NCBI GenBank assembly: GCA_029980465.1
Contig: JARYIJ010000001.1
Coordinates: forward strand, 682,001 to 746,000
DNA: 64,000 nucleotides
Direction of reading: 5' to 3'
Origin: Pseudolabrys sp.
GTDB lineage: Bacteria > Pseudomonadota > Alphaproteobacteria > Rhizobiales > Xanthobacteraceae
Under the pieces are notes generated by a model, which saw only the letters and a program-made list of their open reading frames with translations, was not told where the DNA came from and made no database searches. The first letter of the stretch is position 1, and each line of letters opens with the position of its first letter. Of the stretch, positions 48,747 to 57,692 are shown in pieces. Made by a program: the position numbers and the translations under genes.

Positions 48747-49631
48747 CTATTTCTTTCGCTTCGACCAATAGACCGACAGCGCGGCGCCGTCGGCCCCGCC
48801 CAACCCGTGTGCATTTGCTTCCTCGAAGCCGGCGAGCGCCATCTGGAGCGCCGGCAGCTCGATGCCTTTTTCCTTGGCAACCGCCAGCATCACCTTGATG
48901 TCCTTCACCGCATTGGAAATGCTGAATGTCGTCGGCCCCGGATCGCCGCCTTCCAGCATCGTCGCGATCATCGGCGCGCGCGTCTTGATGCCGTTGTTGG
49001 CGCCGCTGGTGTTGCTCAGGAGATCGACCAGCCGCTTGGGCTCGAAACCGAGATCGCGGCAAATCGCAAATGCCTCGCCATAGGCTTGCCAGCCGATCAT
49101 CAGCGGCAGGTTCACCGCAAGCTTCATCTCGGCGCCGGCGCCGACGTCGCCGCAATGCTCGACGCGCTGGCACAGTTGCTCCAGCAACGGCCGCACGCGC
49201 GCGGCATCTTTTTCCGAGCAGCCCATCAGGCCGAGCAGCTTGCCTTGCCGCGCCGGGTTGACCGAACCGCCGACCGGGCAATCGATCAGCGACGCGCTCT
49301 TTGCCTTCACCTTTTCCGCCAATGAAACTTTCACCGACGGCAACTCGGTGCTCATCTCGACGAACATCTTGCCTTTCACATCGCCGGAGAGAAGACCGTT
49401 GCTGCCGTTGTAGACGGCGTCGATCGCCGACGCATCAGCAAGAATGGTGATCGTGACATCGCACGCAGCCGCCAGTTTCGCCGGATTTTCCGCGACTTTT
49501 GCCCCGGCCTGGACCAGCGCTAACGCCTTGCCGGGCGTGCGATTCCACACTGTCAAAGAATGACCGAGCTCGAGCAGGCGCGCTGACATGGCGGCGCCCA
49601 TCTTGCCAAGACCGGCGAGTCCGACACGCAT
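48747..49631 (-). CDS. NAD(P)-dependent dehydrogenase of the 3-hydroxyisobutyrate/6PGDH family (copy 1)
   Basis: 294 residues. A Rossmann N-terminus GLAGLGKMGAAMSARLLELG, the substrate-binding DCPVGGSVNPARQGKL (about 117-132) and the catalytic Lys in GAGAEMKLAVNLPL (about 170) define the beta-hydroxyacid dehydrogenase family. Its natural substrate could be 3-hydroxyisobutyrate, tartronate semialdehyde or succinic semialdehyde. GGGAGGAACTGAG precedes the ATG. It is divergent from a second family member at 49770. Confidence 0.93.
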   Translation of the reverse strand: MRVGLAGLGKMGAAMSARLLELGHSLTVWNRTPGKALALVQAGAKVAENPAKLAAACDVTITILADASAIDAVYNGSNGLLSGDVKGKMFVEMSTELPSVKVSLAEKVKAKSASLIDCPVGGSVNPARQGKLLGLMGCSEKDAARVRPLLEQLCQRVEHCGDVGAGAEMKLAVNLPLMIGWQAYGEAFAICRDLGFEPKRLVDLLSNTSGANNGIKTRAPMIATMLEGGDPGPTTFSISNAVKDIKVMLAVAKEKGIELPALQMALAGFEEANAHGLGGADGAALSVYWSKRKK

Positions 49632-49769
49632 CTCAGTTCCTCCCGACTTTTTTGTTGCCGAGACGATAGGCGAACAAACATCGCCGCGGCAACAGCAACG
49701 CTCTCGACAGAGCCGCGAATGGCCGTCTAAATCGCTCGGTCACAACGCGGCGCAATCGGGAGAGCACGG

Positions 49770-50699
49770 ATGGCTTCGGCCAAACGCAAGAAACACACTA
49801 AGAAGCACACCGTCGGCGTCATCGGCATGGGCATCATGGGCGGCTCGTTCGCCAGGAATCTCGCCGCTGCGGGCTGGCGCGTCATCGGTTACGATCCGAG
49901 CGCCACAGCGCGCCGCGCAGCGGCACGCGCCGGTGTCGAAATCGCGAAGAGCGCGGTTGATGTCGCGCGCGCCGCGCCCGTGATCCTGACGAGCCTGCCG
50001 AAGCCGCAGGCGCTTGCCGAAACCGCGCGGCTGATCGCACGCGCCAATTTGCCGAAGCGCACGATCGTCGAGATGAGCACCTTCGCTCTCGACGACAAGG
50101 AGGCGGCGCGCAAGGTGATCGAGAAGGCGGGACATACCATGCTCGACACGCCAGTAAGTGGCACCGGCGCGCAGGCCAAGGCTGGCGATCTCGTGTTCTA
50201 CGCCAGCGGCGACAGCGCGGCGATCCGCAAGCTCAAGCCAATGTTCGAAGCGTTCGGCCGCCGCGTCTTCGATGTCGGCGCCTTCGGCAACGGCAGCCGC
50301 ATGAAGTACGTCGCCAACCTGCTGGTGGCGATCAACAACGTCGCCAGCGCCGAGGCGATGGTGCTCGGCATGAAGTCCGGCCTGCCGCCGCAACTGATCT
50401 TCGATCTCATCACGGCGGGCGCCGGCAATTCGCGCGTGTTCGAATTGCGCGCGCCGATGATGGTGAAGGGCCGCTACGACGATGTCACGATGAAGATCGA
50501 CGTCTGGCAAAAGGACATGGATGTGATCGGCGGCTTCGCCAGGAAGATCAAGGTCAAGACGCCGCTCTTCACCGCGACCGAGGCGGTTTACAAAAAGGCG
50601 ATCAGGAACGGCCACGGCGCTGAGGACACCGCGGCGGTGTGCGCCGTGCTCGAACAGATGGCCGGATACAGGCGAGGTCAGGCAAAGAGCGCAAGATAA
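49770..50699 (+). CDS. NAD(P)-dependent dehydrogenase of the 3-hydroxyisobutyrate/6PGDH family (copy 2)
   Basis: 309 residues. A basic N-terminal extension (ASAKRKKHTKKHT) precedes the Rossmann motif GVIGMGIMGGSFARNLAAAG. The family blocks DTPVSGTGAQAKAGDLVFYA and GNGSRMKYVANLL, with the catalytic Lys, follow. It is only distantly similar to the divergent neighbour, so this is not a recent duplication. The substrate is unknown. It is the first of three plus-strand genes (with the CocE hydrolase and amidohydrolase), although a palindromic repeat separates it from the next. Confidence 0.92.
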   Translation: MASAKRKKHTKKHTVGVIGMGIMGGSFARNLAAAGWRVIGYDPSATARRAAARAGVEIAKSAVDVARAAPVILTSLPKPQALAETARLIARANLPKRTIVEMSTFALDDKEAARKVIEKAGHTMLDTPVSGTGAQAKAGDLVFYASGDSAAIRKLKPMFEAFGRRVFDVGAFGNGSRMKYVANLLVAINNVASAEAMVLGMKSGLPPQLIFDLITAGAGNSRVFELRAPMMVKGRYDDVTMKIDVWQKDMDVIGGFARKIKVKTPLFTATEAVYKKAIRNGHGAEDTAAVCAVLEQMAGYRRGQAKSAR

Positions 50700-50707
50700 T
50701 ATCAGCC

Positions 50708-50801
50708 TCATCACCCGCGAAAGCGGGTGATCCAGTATCCAATGATCCCATGCTCGTAACGACCGTTGCCTTTACTGGATGCCCGCTTTCGCGGGCATGA
50801 C
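50708..50801. repeat. Composite palindromic repeat, same family as 24291-24386
   Basis: TCACCCGCGAAAGCGGGTGA then ATCCAGTA, about 40 bases, TTTACTGGAT and GCCCGCTTTCGCGGGCATGA reproduce the two-hairpin architecture of the serC-serA spacer. It lies just upstream of the CocE/NonD gene. Confidence 0.85.
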
Positions 50802-50816
50802 ATGAGAGGAAATCCG

Positions 50817-52598
50817 ATGAGCTTACTCACCCAGCGCAGCGAAGTCCGCGACGGCAAGTCGTGTCAATTGCACATCGACTGGGACGTGCCCATCACGATG
50901 GATGACGGGCTGGTGCTGCGCGCCGACGTGTTCCGGCCGGTCAAAGAGGGTCGCTATCCGGTCATTCTGACTTACGGGCCCTACGCCAAGGGCCTTGCCT
51001 TCCAGGAGGGTTATCCGAGCGCGTGGCAGCGCATGGCCGACAAGCATCCGGATGTCACGGCGGGCTCGAGCAACCTCTACCAGAACTGGGAGGTGGTCGA
51101 TCCGGAGAAATGGGTGCCGCACGATTATGTCTGCGTGCGGGTCGATTCCCGCGGCTGTGGTTGCTCGCCCGGCTATATCGATCACTTCTCGCCGCGCGAG
51201 ACGAAAGACTATTACGACTGCATCGAGTGGGCCGGCGTGCAGCCGTGGTCGAACGGCAAGATCGGGCTCAACGGCATCTCCTATTACGGCATCAACCAGT
51301 GGCACGTCGCCTCGCTGCAGCCGCCGCACCTCGCCGCCATCTGCGTGTGGGAAGGCGCCGCCGACTGGTACCGCGACATGACACACCACGGCGGCATTCT
51401 CTCGACGTTCTGGGACAACTGGTACGACATGCAGGTCAAGACCGTGCAATACGGCGCCGGCGAGCGCGGCAGGCGCAGCCCCGTGCATGGCGAGCTGGTG
51501 TGCGGGCCCGAAATCCTGAGCGAGGAAGAGCTCGCGAACAACCGCTGCGCCTTCGGCCAGGAGATCAAATCGCATCCGCTCGACGACGATTACCACAAGG
51601 CCCGCTCGCCACGATGGGACAGGATCACGGTGCCGTTGTTCACCGCGGCAAACTGGGGCGGCCAGGGCCTGCACCCGCGCGGCAATTTCGAAGGCTTCGT
51701 GCGCGCCGCCTCGAAGCAGAAATGGCTCGAGGCGCATGGCATCGAGCACTGGACGCATTTCTACACGGACTATGGCCGCGAGCAGCAGCTCAGGTTCTTC
51801 GACAAGTTCCTGCACGGAAAAGATACCGGCTGGTCGAAGCAACCCAAGGTGCTGCTCAACATCCGCCATCCCGGCGAAAAATTCGTGCCGCGCGCCGAGA
51901 GCGAATGGCCGCTCAAGCGCACCCGATGGACGAAATTCTATCTCGACCCGGCGACGAAGGCGCTGACGACGAAGAAAACGAGCAAACACGCGAAGCTGCC
52001 GTACGAGGCGATGGGCGACGGCCTCACCTTCCTGACGCCGCCGCTCGACAAAGACACCGAGATCACCGGCCCATCGGCGCTCAAGCTGTTCGTGTCGTCG
52101 TCGACCCGCGACGCCGACATCTTCGCGGTGCTGCGCGTCTTCACCGGCGACATGAAGGAGATCGTGTTCCAGGGCGCCATCGATCCGCACACGCCGGTCG
52201 CGCAGGGCTGGCTGCGCGCCTCGCACCGCAAGCTCGACAAGAAACTGTCGAAGCCCTACCGCCCCTATCACACGCACGACGAGGAGCAGCCGCTGCGCAA
52301 GGGCCAGGTCGCCGAGCTCGACGTCGAGCTGTGGCCGACCTCGATCGTGGTGCCGGCCGGCTACCGCATCGCGCTGTCGATCCGCGGCAAGGACTACGAA
52401 TACGGCGGCGGCTCGGGCGGCAAGCAGTCGAACTTCAAGAACGAGCTGACCGGTTGCGGCCCCTTCCTGCACAACGACCCGGTCAACCGCCCGCCGGCCA
52501 TCTTCGACAACACGACCACGCTGCATTTCAGCAGCAACAAGGCGCCTTACCTGCTGCTCCCCGTCATCCCGCCGAAACCGTCAACACGCCGCCGCTAA
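50817..52598 (+). CDS. CocE/NonD family serine hydrolase
   Basis: 593 residues from ATG 50817, after GAGAGGAAATCCG; an in-frame start at 50766 lies inside the palindromic repeat and is rejected. An alpha/beta-hydrolase domain (about 15-370) contains the nucleophile elbow GLNGISYYGI with Ser155. The C-terminal jelly-roll domain of the X-Pro dipeptidyl-peptidase type (about 385-590, ITGPSALKLFVSSSTRDADI) is present. Cocaine esterase and glutaryl-7-ACA acylases belong here, acting on esters or amides. No signal peptide. The natural substrate is unknown. Confidence 0.93.
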   Translation: MSLLTQRSEVRDGKSCQLHIDWDVPITMDDGLVLRADVFRPVKEGRYPVILTYGPYAKGLAFQEGYPSAWQRMADKHPDVTAGSSNLYQNWEVVDPEKWVPHDYVCVRVDSRGCGCSPGYIDHFSPRETKDYYDCIEWAGVQPWSNGKIGLNGISYYGINQWHVASLQPPHLAAICVWEGAADWYRDMTHHGGILSTFWDNWYDMQVKTVQYGAGERGRRSPVHGELVCGPEILSEEELANNRCAFGQEIKSHPLDDDYHKARSPRWDRITVPLFTAANWGGQGLHPRGNFEGFVRAASKQKWLEAHGIEHWTHFYTDYGREQQLRFFDKFLHGKDTGWSKQPKVLLNIRHPGEKFVPRAESEWPLKRTRWTKFYLDPATKALTTKKTSKHAKLPYEAMGDGLTFLTPPLDKDTEITGPSALKLFVSSSTRDADIFAVLRVFTGDMKEIVFQGAIDPHTPVAQGWLRASHRKLDKKLSKPYRPYHTHDEEQPLRKGQVAELDVELWPTSIVVPAGYRIALSIRGKDYEYGGGSGGKQSNFKNELTGCGPFLHNDPVNRPPAIFDNTTTLHFSSNKAPYLLLPVIPPKPSTRRR

Positions 52599-52626
52599 CG
52601 GCTCAACGAAAACGGACACCGCAATC

Positions 52627-53688
52627 ATGTGGAACAAATACTCGGATACCGCCGCGCGCCAACACGGCAAGCCCGGGCGCGAGGTGCGCCCGAAGAGCGT
52701 GACGATCGACATGCACGCGCATGCCGGCGTGCCGGAAGCTGGAAAGTTCATCGCGCCGCATCTCGACGTCTCGACCATTCCGCTCGCACATTTCGCGTCG
52801 CAGGCCACGAAGGACCTGAACGCCAAGCAGGAGAGCGACATCCGCAGCCGCATGACCGCCTATGACGAGCGCCTCGCCGACATGGACCGCATGGGCGTCG
52901 ACATGCAGTACGTGATGCCGGCACCGCCGCAGCTCTATCACACGGTCGCGCTCGAATATGCCGTTCCGGCGGCGCGCATGGTCAACGAAGGCATCGCAGC
53001 GTACTGCGCCAGGCACAAGGACCGCCTGATCCCCTGCGGCACGGTGCCGATGCAAGACGGCAACGAGGCGGCCAGGGAACTCGAATACGTCGTCAAGACA
53101 TTGGGCTTCAAGGGCGTCGAGATCCTCACCAACGTCAACGGCCGCGAGCTGTCGGACCCGGCCTTCGAGCCGTTCTGGAAGAAGGCCGAGGAGCTCGGCG
53201 CGCTGGTCGCGATCCATCCCAACGGCTTCACCGAAGGCAAGCGCCTGTCGCGCTTCTATTTCAACAACGTCATCGGCAACCCGTTCGAGACGACGCTCGC
53301 CCTGCACTACCTGATCTTCGACGGCATGTTCGAGCGCTATCCCAAGCTCAAGGTGTTCGCGATGCATGGCGGCGGCTATCTCGGCGGCTATTCCGGCCGC
53401 ATCGATCACGCCTGGGGCGCGCGCTCCGATTCCCACGGCGGCCTGCCGAAGCCGCCGGGATATTACCTGCGCAACAACGTGTTCTTCGACACGGTGGTGT
53501 TCACGCCGCTGCAGCTTGAATCGCTGGTCAAGACCTTCGGCGTCGGCCGCATTCTCATGGGCACTGACTTCCCGTTCGACATGATGGAAGCCGACCCGAT
53601 CGGTCACGTCGCGTCGGTCGACATGCTCGACGATACGAGCCGAGCCGCGATCGACGGCGGCACGGCGAAAACATTGCTGGAATTGTAG
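52627..53688 (+). CDS. Amidohydrolase-2 family protein (ACMSD-like decarboxylase/hydrolase)
   Basis: 353 residues. The metal site is indicated by His30 and His32 in IDMHAHAG, His in VAIHPNGF, His in FAMHGGGYLGG and Asp314 in GTDFPFDMME. This arrangement is that of aminocarboxymuconate-semialdehyde decarboxylase and related aromatic-acid decarboxylases, TIM barrels with one divalent metal. It begins 28 bases after the CocE-type gene and is probably cotranscribed. A decarboxylation or hydrolysis in ring degradation is expected; the substrate is unknown. Confidence 0.93.
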   Translation: MWNKYSDTAARQHGKPGREVRPKSVTIDMHAHAGVPEAGKFIAPHLDVSTIPLAHFASQATKDLNAKQESDIRSRMTAYDERLADMDRMGVDMQYVMPAPPQLYHTVALEYAVPAARMVNEGIAAYCARHKDRLIPCGTVPMQDGNEAARELEYVVKTLGFKGVEILTNVNGRELSDPAFEPFWKKAEELGALVAIHPNGFTEGKRLSRFYFNNVIGNPFETTLALHYLIFDGMFERYPKLKVFAMHGGGYLGGYSGRIDHAWGARSDSHGGLPKPPGYYLRNNVFFDTVVFTPLQLESLVKTFGVGRILMGTDFPFDMMEADPIGHVASVDMLDDTSRAAIDGGTAKTLLEL

Positions 53689-53698
53689 TAATCAAGCC

Positions 53699-53819
53699 GT
53701 CATGGCCGGGCTTGTCCCGGCCATCCACGCATTTATTCGCTGTCATCATAAGGCGTGGATGCCCGGCACAAGGTTTATGCTCGGGCCGGCGAAGCCGGAC
53801 CCGAGTGCCGGGCATGACG
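53699..53819. repeat. Composite palindromic repeat with three hairpins
   Basis: ATGGCCGGG-CTTGT-CCCGGCCAT is followed by ATGCCCGGCAC and GTGCCGGGCAT enclosing CTCGGGCCGGC-GAA-GCCGGACCCGAG. It fills the gap between two convergent genes and may act as a two-way transcription end. Confidence 0.85.
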
Positions 53820-53848
53820 TGGAACCTGTGACAGTCATCGTCGTCAGT

Positions 53849-55093
53849 TCACGCATGCAGAAAATCGATCAGTGCCGTCTCGGCCAGCACCGCGCTGTTG
53901 GTGCTGTAACGCCCCGCCCGCGCCTCCTCCGCCTGCGTGCGCGTCGCCTGCAGGTAGGCGCCGAGATGACGGGCCCGCTCGATGATGCGCCGATTTTCCG
54001 GCAGCCGCGCCGCCTCGAAGGCCTTGAGCGCGGTGACGGCATCGTCATGCCGCGTTAAAGCGGCGGTCAACGCCGCCGCATCGTCCGCCGCCTTCGAAAC
54101 GCCGGCGCCGACGTGCGGACGCGCCACGAAGGCCGCATCGCCGATCACCGCCACGCGTCCGAGCGCCATGTGCGGCGTCTCGATGTCGTAGATCGGCTGC
54201 AAGATCGGCTCGTGCATCAGATGCACGATCTGCCGGAATTGTGGCGCCAGCAGCCGCTCGGCGGCCGCGCGCATCTCCTCGAAGGCCTCGCGGCGTATCA
54301 GCGGCGGCGGGATCGAGATCGCGTGGGTCTTTCCGGTCTCGTCCGTCAGCAACCATTGCAGCTTGCCGTCCTCGTCGGCAGGGCGATACCAGATCACGTT
54401 ATAGCGGCGATGACCGGGACGCAGATCGTTGTCGGGACCGGCGACGGGATAGCCGAGGAACTGCTCGCCCGGCGGCAAGCCGAAGGTCATGTCTCCGAAC
54501 AAGGCCCGATGAGTCTCCGGCGGAAAATCGCTTTCGTTGAGCAGCGCGCGCCATGCCACGTAGCCGGCATAGAGCGGCGCGACATCCGGAAGCGCCTGCT
54601 GCCGCACCGTCGAGCGGATGCCATCGGCGCCGATCAGGATATCCGCTTCCCGAGTTTCACCGTCGGAAAAATGCGCCCTGACGGAGTGTTCGCCCTGCTC
54701 GAACGAGGCAAGGCTACGACCGCGATGATAAAACTCGCCCGGAAATGCATCGCGCATCAGGCGATAGACACGCTCCCACGCCGTCATCACCTGCGGGCAC
54801 ACCATCTCGTTGGCGACGGCGCCGGTGGCATCGAGAATTTTTCGTATTTTGACATCGACCCCGAGGTCGCGCGTATCGAGGCCCAGCGCGCCCAGCCGGG
54901 CAATAAGTTCCGGCTGCGCGACGATGCCGGCGCCGCGGCCCGAAAGCTCGGTTTCGACGCGTTCAAAAACGTCGACCGACCAGCCGACCCGGCGAAGTTC
55001 GAGCGCGGCCAACAACCCGCTCATCGAACCGCCGATCACAATGGCGGTCTTTCTGGCGCTGCGTTCCGCGCCTCGCGTGACGGCTTGCGGCAA
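53849..55093 (-). CDS. FAD-dependent aromatic monooxygenase, 2,6-dihydroxypyridine hydroxylase-like
   Basis: 414 residues from TTG 55093; no ATG fits before the FAD motif. Class A flavoprotein hydroxylase features are the dinucleotide fold IVIGGSMSGLLAALELRRVG, the DG motif LIGADGIRSTVR and the GD motif AVIGDAAFVARPHVGAGVSK. The segments GRGAGIVAQPELIARL and PLYAGYVAWRALL match the 2,6-dihydroxypyridine 3-hydroxylase group of nicotine and pyridine degradation better than general salicylate hydroxylases, in my reading. It hydroxylates an aromatic ring using NAD(P)H and oxygen. It is divergent from a cupin gene, with 64 bases between starts. Confidence 0.88.
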   Translation of the reverse strand: MPQAVTRGAERSARKTAIVIGGSMSGLLAALELRRVGWSVDVFERVETELSGRGAGIVAQPELIARLGALGLDTRDLGVDVKIRKILDATGAVANEMVCPQVMTAWERVYRLMRDAFPGEFYHRGRSLASFEQGEHSVRAHFSDGETREADILIGADGIRSTVRQQALPDVAPLYAGYVAWRALLNESDFPPETHRALFGDMTFGLPPGEQFLGYPVAGPDNDLRPGHRRYNVIWYRPADEDGKLQWLLTDETGKTHAISIPPPLIRREAFEEMRAAAERLLAPQFRQIVHLMHEPILQPIYDIETPHMALGRVAVIGDAAFVARPHVGAGVSKAADDAAALTAALTRHDDAVTALKAFEAARLPENRRIIERARHLGAYLQATRTQAEEARAGRYSTNSAVLAETALIDFLHA

Positions 55094-55157
55094 AGCTTAA
55101 CCTTTCTGTCCGGGCGTGGGTGTTATATATGAGACGAAAGCATTGCGGAGGAAAGTC

Positions 55158-55607
55158 ATGACACTGACGATGCTCGACAAGGCGGCGGAGAAGAAGTCGA
55201 CGTCGCAATGGCCCGCCGAGATCGCCGCGGAGTTCGAACGCGAGGCGAAAACTCCGAACCCTTGCGTCGGCTCCGAGCTGCTGTCCGAGAATGAGCGCAC
55301 CCGCGTGTGGATCATCCGGCTCGCGCCCGGCGAGCGCATCGGCTTCCATCGCCACGTGCTCGACTATTTCTGGACGTCGGTGAGTGGCGGCTGCGGCCGG
55401 CAGCATGTGCACGACGGCACGACCGTCGAATACACCTACAAGCCCGGCGAGACCCGGCACGAGAGCTACGGCGCCGGTGAATTCAAGGTGCACGACCTCG
55501 AGAACCTGGGCGACCGCGAGCTGGTGTTCATGACCGTCGAATTCAAGGATAGCGCGAACAAGCCGCTGCCTTTGCCCACAGGGATGCGGGCAAGCGCCGC
55601 TGCCTGA
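55158..55607 (+). CDS. Cupin-fold protein
   Basis: 149 residues from ATG 55158, with GGAGGAAAG upstream. A single cupin domain is indicated by RIGFHRHVLDYFWTSVSGGC and TRHESYGAGEFKVHDLENLG, giving possible metal ligands His-x-His and a later His. It could be a small dioxygenase or a binding protein. Divergent placement from the flavoprotein hydroxylase suggests that they share a regulatory region and perhaps a pathway. Followed by a clear terminator. Confidence 0.82.
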   Translation: MTLTMLDKAAEKKSTSQWPAEIAAEFEREAKTPNPCVGSELLSENERTRVWIIRLAPGERIGFHRHVLDYFWTSVSGGCGRQHVHDGTTVEYTYKPGETRHESYGAGEFKVHDLENLGDRELVFMTVEFKDSANKPLPLPTGMRASAAA

Positions 55608-55625
55608 TCCCACTTCGGAGACATG

Positions 55626-55662
55626 ACGCCGCCGGACCTCGCACCGGCGGCGTTTTTGTTTG
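55626..55662 (+). terminator. Rho-independent terminator after the cupin gene
   Basis: ACGCCGCCGG and CCGGCGGCGT form a 10-bp stem with an eight-base loop, followed by TTTTGTTT. Confidence 0.93.
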
Positions 55663-55808
55663 CGCAAATCCGGGTTGTGCCGCTATCAAAGACTAGCCAA
55701 GCGAGCGTCCGTCCTGCACACTCGAATGTGCGCGGACGCAAGAATAAAGAATTCGCGGGGGATGGATATGCTGAAGGTGCCGCAGTGCGGCGTTGGGCTG
55801 AGGTCTAG

Positions 55809-56684
55809 ATGGATCTGCAGCTAGACCTCCTGATCAATGCCATCATTGCCGGACTTCTGATCGGCGGCTTCTATGCCGCGGTGACGGCGGGCATTTCGAT
55901 TTCGTTCGGCATGCTCGATATCGTCAATATTGCGCATCCCGCCTTCATCATCCTCGGCTCCTACATCGCCTATATCGTCAACGCCCGCCTCGGCATCGAC
56001 CCGATCGTGACGAGTATCGTCATGCTGCCGGCGTTCTATGTGCTCGGCGCGGCGGTGTACCAGATTTATTATCAATCCTTCGAGAAGCGCGGACAGGAGT
56101 CGTTGCGAGGACTTGCCTTCTTTTTTGGCGTGCTGTTCGTCACCGAAGTCTGCTTGCTGCTCGTTTTCGGCGTCGATTATCGCTCGGTCAGCGCGCCCTA
56201 CATCGGCTCCAGCATCAGCTTCGCGCACATGGAATTCCCGCTGCGCCTTCTGGTGCCCTGTGCGGTCTCGCTGGCGATGTTTGCCGCGCTGGAGATTTTC
56301 CTGTCGCGAACCTTCATCGGCCGCGCCGTCATGGCGGTGTCGCAGGACCCGCAGGCGCTGCGCCTGATGGCGGTCGATCCGACCCGGATCAAGCGCATCG
56401 CCTTCGGCATATCGATCGCCACGGCGTCCATGGCCGGCGCCTTCCTCATCATTATCCAGCCGGTAATCCCGTCGGTCGGGCGCGACTATATCGGCCGCAT
56501 CTTCGCCATCTGTGTGCTCGGCGGCCTCGGCAGCCTGCCCGGAACGCTGATCGCCGCGCTGCTTCTCGGCGTGATCGAGAGCATCACGTCGGTGTTCTAC
56601 GGCCCGTCCTGGGCACCCGCGGTTTCGTTCGGCATCCTGCTCCTGACGCTCGCCGTGCGTCCCTCGGGACTCCTGGGACGCTAG
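55809..56684 (+). CDS. Liv-type ABC importer permease (LivH family)
   Basis: 291 residues with about eight membrane segments, starting LLINAIIAGLLIGGFYAAVT. The family loop GRAVMAVSQDPQALRLMAVD (about 176-195) contacts the ATPases. It forms the membrane channel with the LivM-type protein. It is the first gene of a four-gene plus-strand set (permease, permease, ATPase, ATPase); the matching binding protein is the convergent gene at 59254-60537. The substrate is not necessarily a branched-chain amino acid: related importers take up aromatic acids, amides or urea. Confidence 0.94.
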   Translation: MDLQLDLLINAIIAGLLIGGFYAAVTAGISISFGMLDIVNIAHPAFIILGSYIAYIVNARLGIDPIVTSIVMLPAFYVLGAAVYQIYYQSFEKRGQESLRGLAFFFGVLFVTEVCLLLVFGVDYRSVSAPYIGSSISFAHMEFPLRLLVPCAVSLAMFAALEIFLSRTFIGRAVMAVSQDPQALRLMAVDPTRIKRIAFGISIATASMAGAFLIIIQPVIPSVGRDYIGRIFAICVLGGLGSLPGTLIAALLLGVIESITSVFYGPSWAPAVSFGILLLTLAVRPSGLLGR

Positions 56685-56687
56685 GCC

Positions 56688-57692
56688 GTGCGCACACCCG
56701 TTTTCATCCTCGTGCAGATCGCGATCGCGGCGGCGCTTTATTTTTCTCTGCGCGCCATCGGCAACGACTATCTCTTCTTCCTTGGCTACACGGTGCTTCA
56801 GTTCGTCGTGCTGGCCACGGCGTGGAATATCCTGGGCGGCTATTGCGGCTATGTGAACTTCGGATCGTCCGGATTCTTTGCCATCGGCGTCTATACGAGC
56901 GTGTTCCTGTACACGGTCGGGCAGAGCCTGGACGACCTGTTCCCGGCGAGCATCGCCGGGCCGCTGCACGCCATCTTTCCGCTGCCGGTGCCGGTCGATG
57001 TCGTGTTCGGCGGCATCGTTGCCGGCCTGGTCGGGCTCGGTACCGGCTATCTGACGCTGCGGCTGCGCGGCGTGTTCTTCGCCATCGCCACGCTGGCGCT
57101 TGCCATCGTGCTGCAAACCTTCGTGGTCAACTGGTCGTTCGTCGGCGGATCGCGCGGCGCCTACATTATCCCGCCAGACAAGGTGCCGGTCTTCGGACCC
57201 TATATCGAGTTCCTGTTCGCGCTGATGCTGGCGCTCGTCATCATCGCGCTGACCACGGCGCGGCTGATCGAGCGCTCGCGCCTCGGCGTCGGCTTCGCCA
57301 CCATTCGCGACGACGAACTGGCGGCAGAGGCCTGCGGAGTGCCGACGTTGAAGCTCAAGCTGATCGCCACCGTTCTGTCCGGCGCGCTGATGGGCATGGC
57401 CGGCGCCCCCTTCCCCTTCTATATCGGCTATGTCGAGCCGGGCTCGGCGTTCGACCTGTCCTACGCCGTCAACTCCATCGCCATGCCGATGATCGGCGGC
57501 ACGACGTCCTGGGTCGGCCCGATGATCGGCGCCTTGCTGCTCGGCACGCTGCAGCAGATCGCGACCGTGACGATCTCCTCGGCGGTGAACCTCCTGATCG
57601 TCGGCCTCTTGCTGATCGGCTTCGTCATCGTGGCGCCGAACGGCATCGTCGGCCTGTGGCAGGGCTGGATGCGCAAGAGGAGCCGGGCATGA
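56688..57692 (+). CDS. Liv-type ABC importer permease (LivM family)
   Basis: 334 residues from GTG 56688, three bases after the previous stop. About ten membrane segments; diagnostic regions are WNILGGYCGYVNFGSSGFFA (about 46-65) and the coupling loop RSRLGVGFATIRDDELAAEA (about 199-218). It ends by overlapping the ATPase start as ATGA, so translation is probably coupled. Confidence 0.94.
   Translation: MRTPVFILVQIAIAAALYFSLRAIGNDYLFFLGYTVLQFVVLATAWNILGGYCGYVNFGSSGFFAIGVYTSVFLYTVGQSLDDLFPASIAGPLHAIFPLPVPVDVVFGGIVAGLVGLGTGYLTLRLRGVFFAIATLALAIVLQTFVVNWSFVGGSRGAYIIPPDKVPVFGPYIEFLFALMLALVIIALTTARLIERSRLGVGFATIRDDELAAEACGVPTLKLKLIATVLSGALMGMAGAPFPFYIGYVEPGSAFDLSYAVNSIAMPMIGGTTSWVGPMIGALLLGTLQQIATVTISSAVNLLIVGLLLIGFVIVAPNGIVGLWQGWMRKRSRA

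Noticed and set aside
50766..50816. Extended start of the CocE/NonD hydrolase
   Set aside because: The extension is translated palindromic repeat; ATG 50817 has a good ribosome site.
56822..57688. N-terminal extension of the LivG-type ATPase
   Set aside because: It lies within the permease gene in another frame; ATG 57689 overlaps the permease stop as ATGA and begins a normal ATPase.
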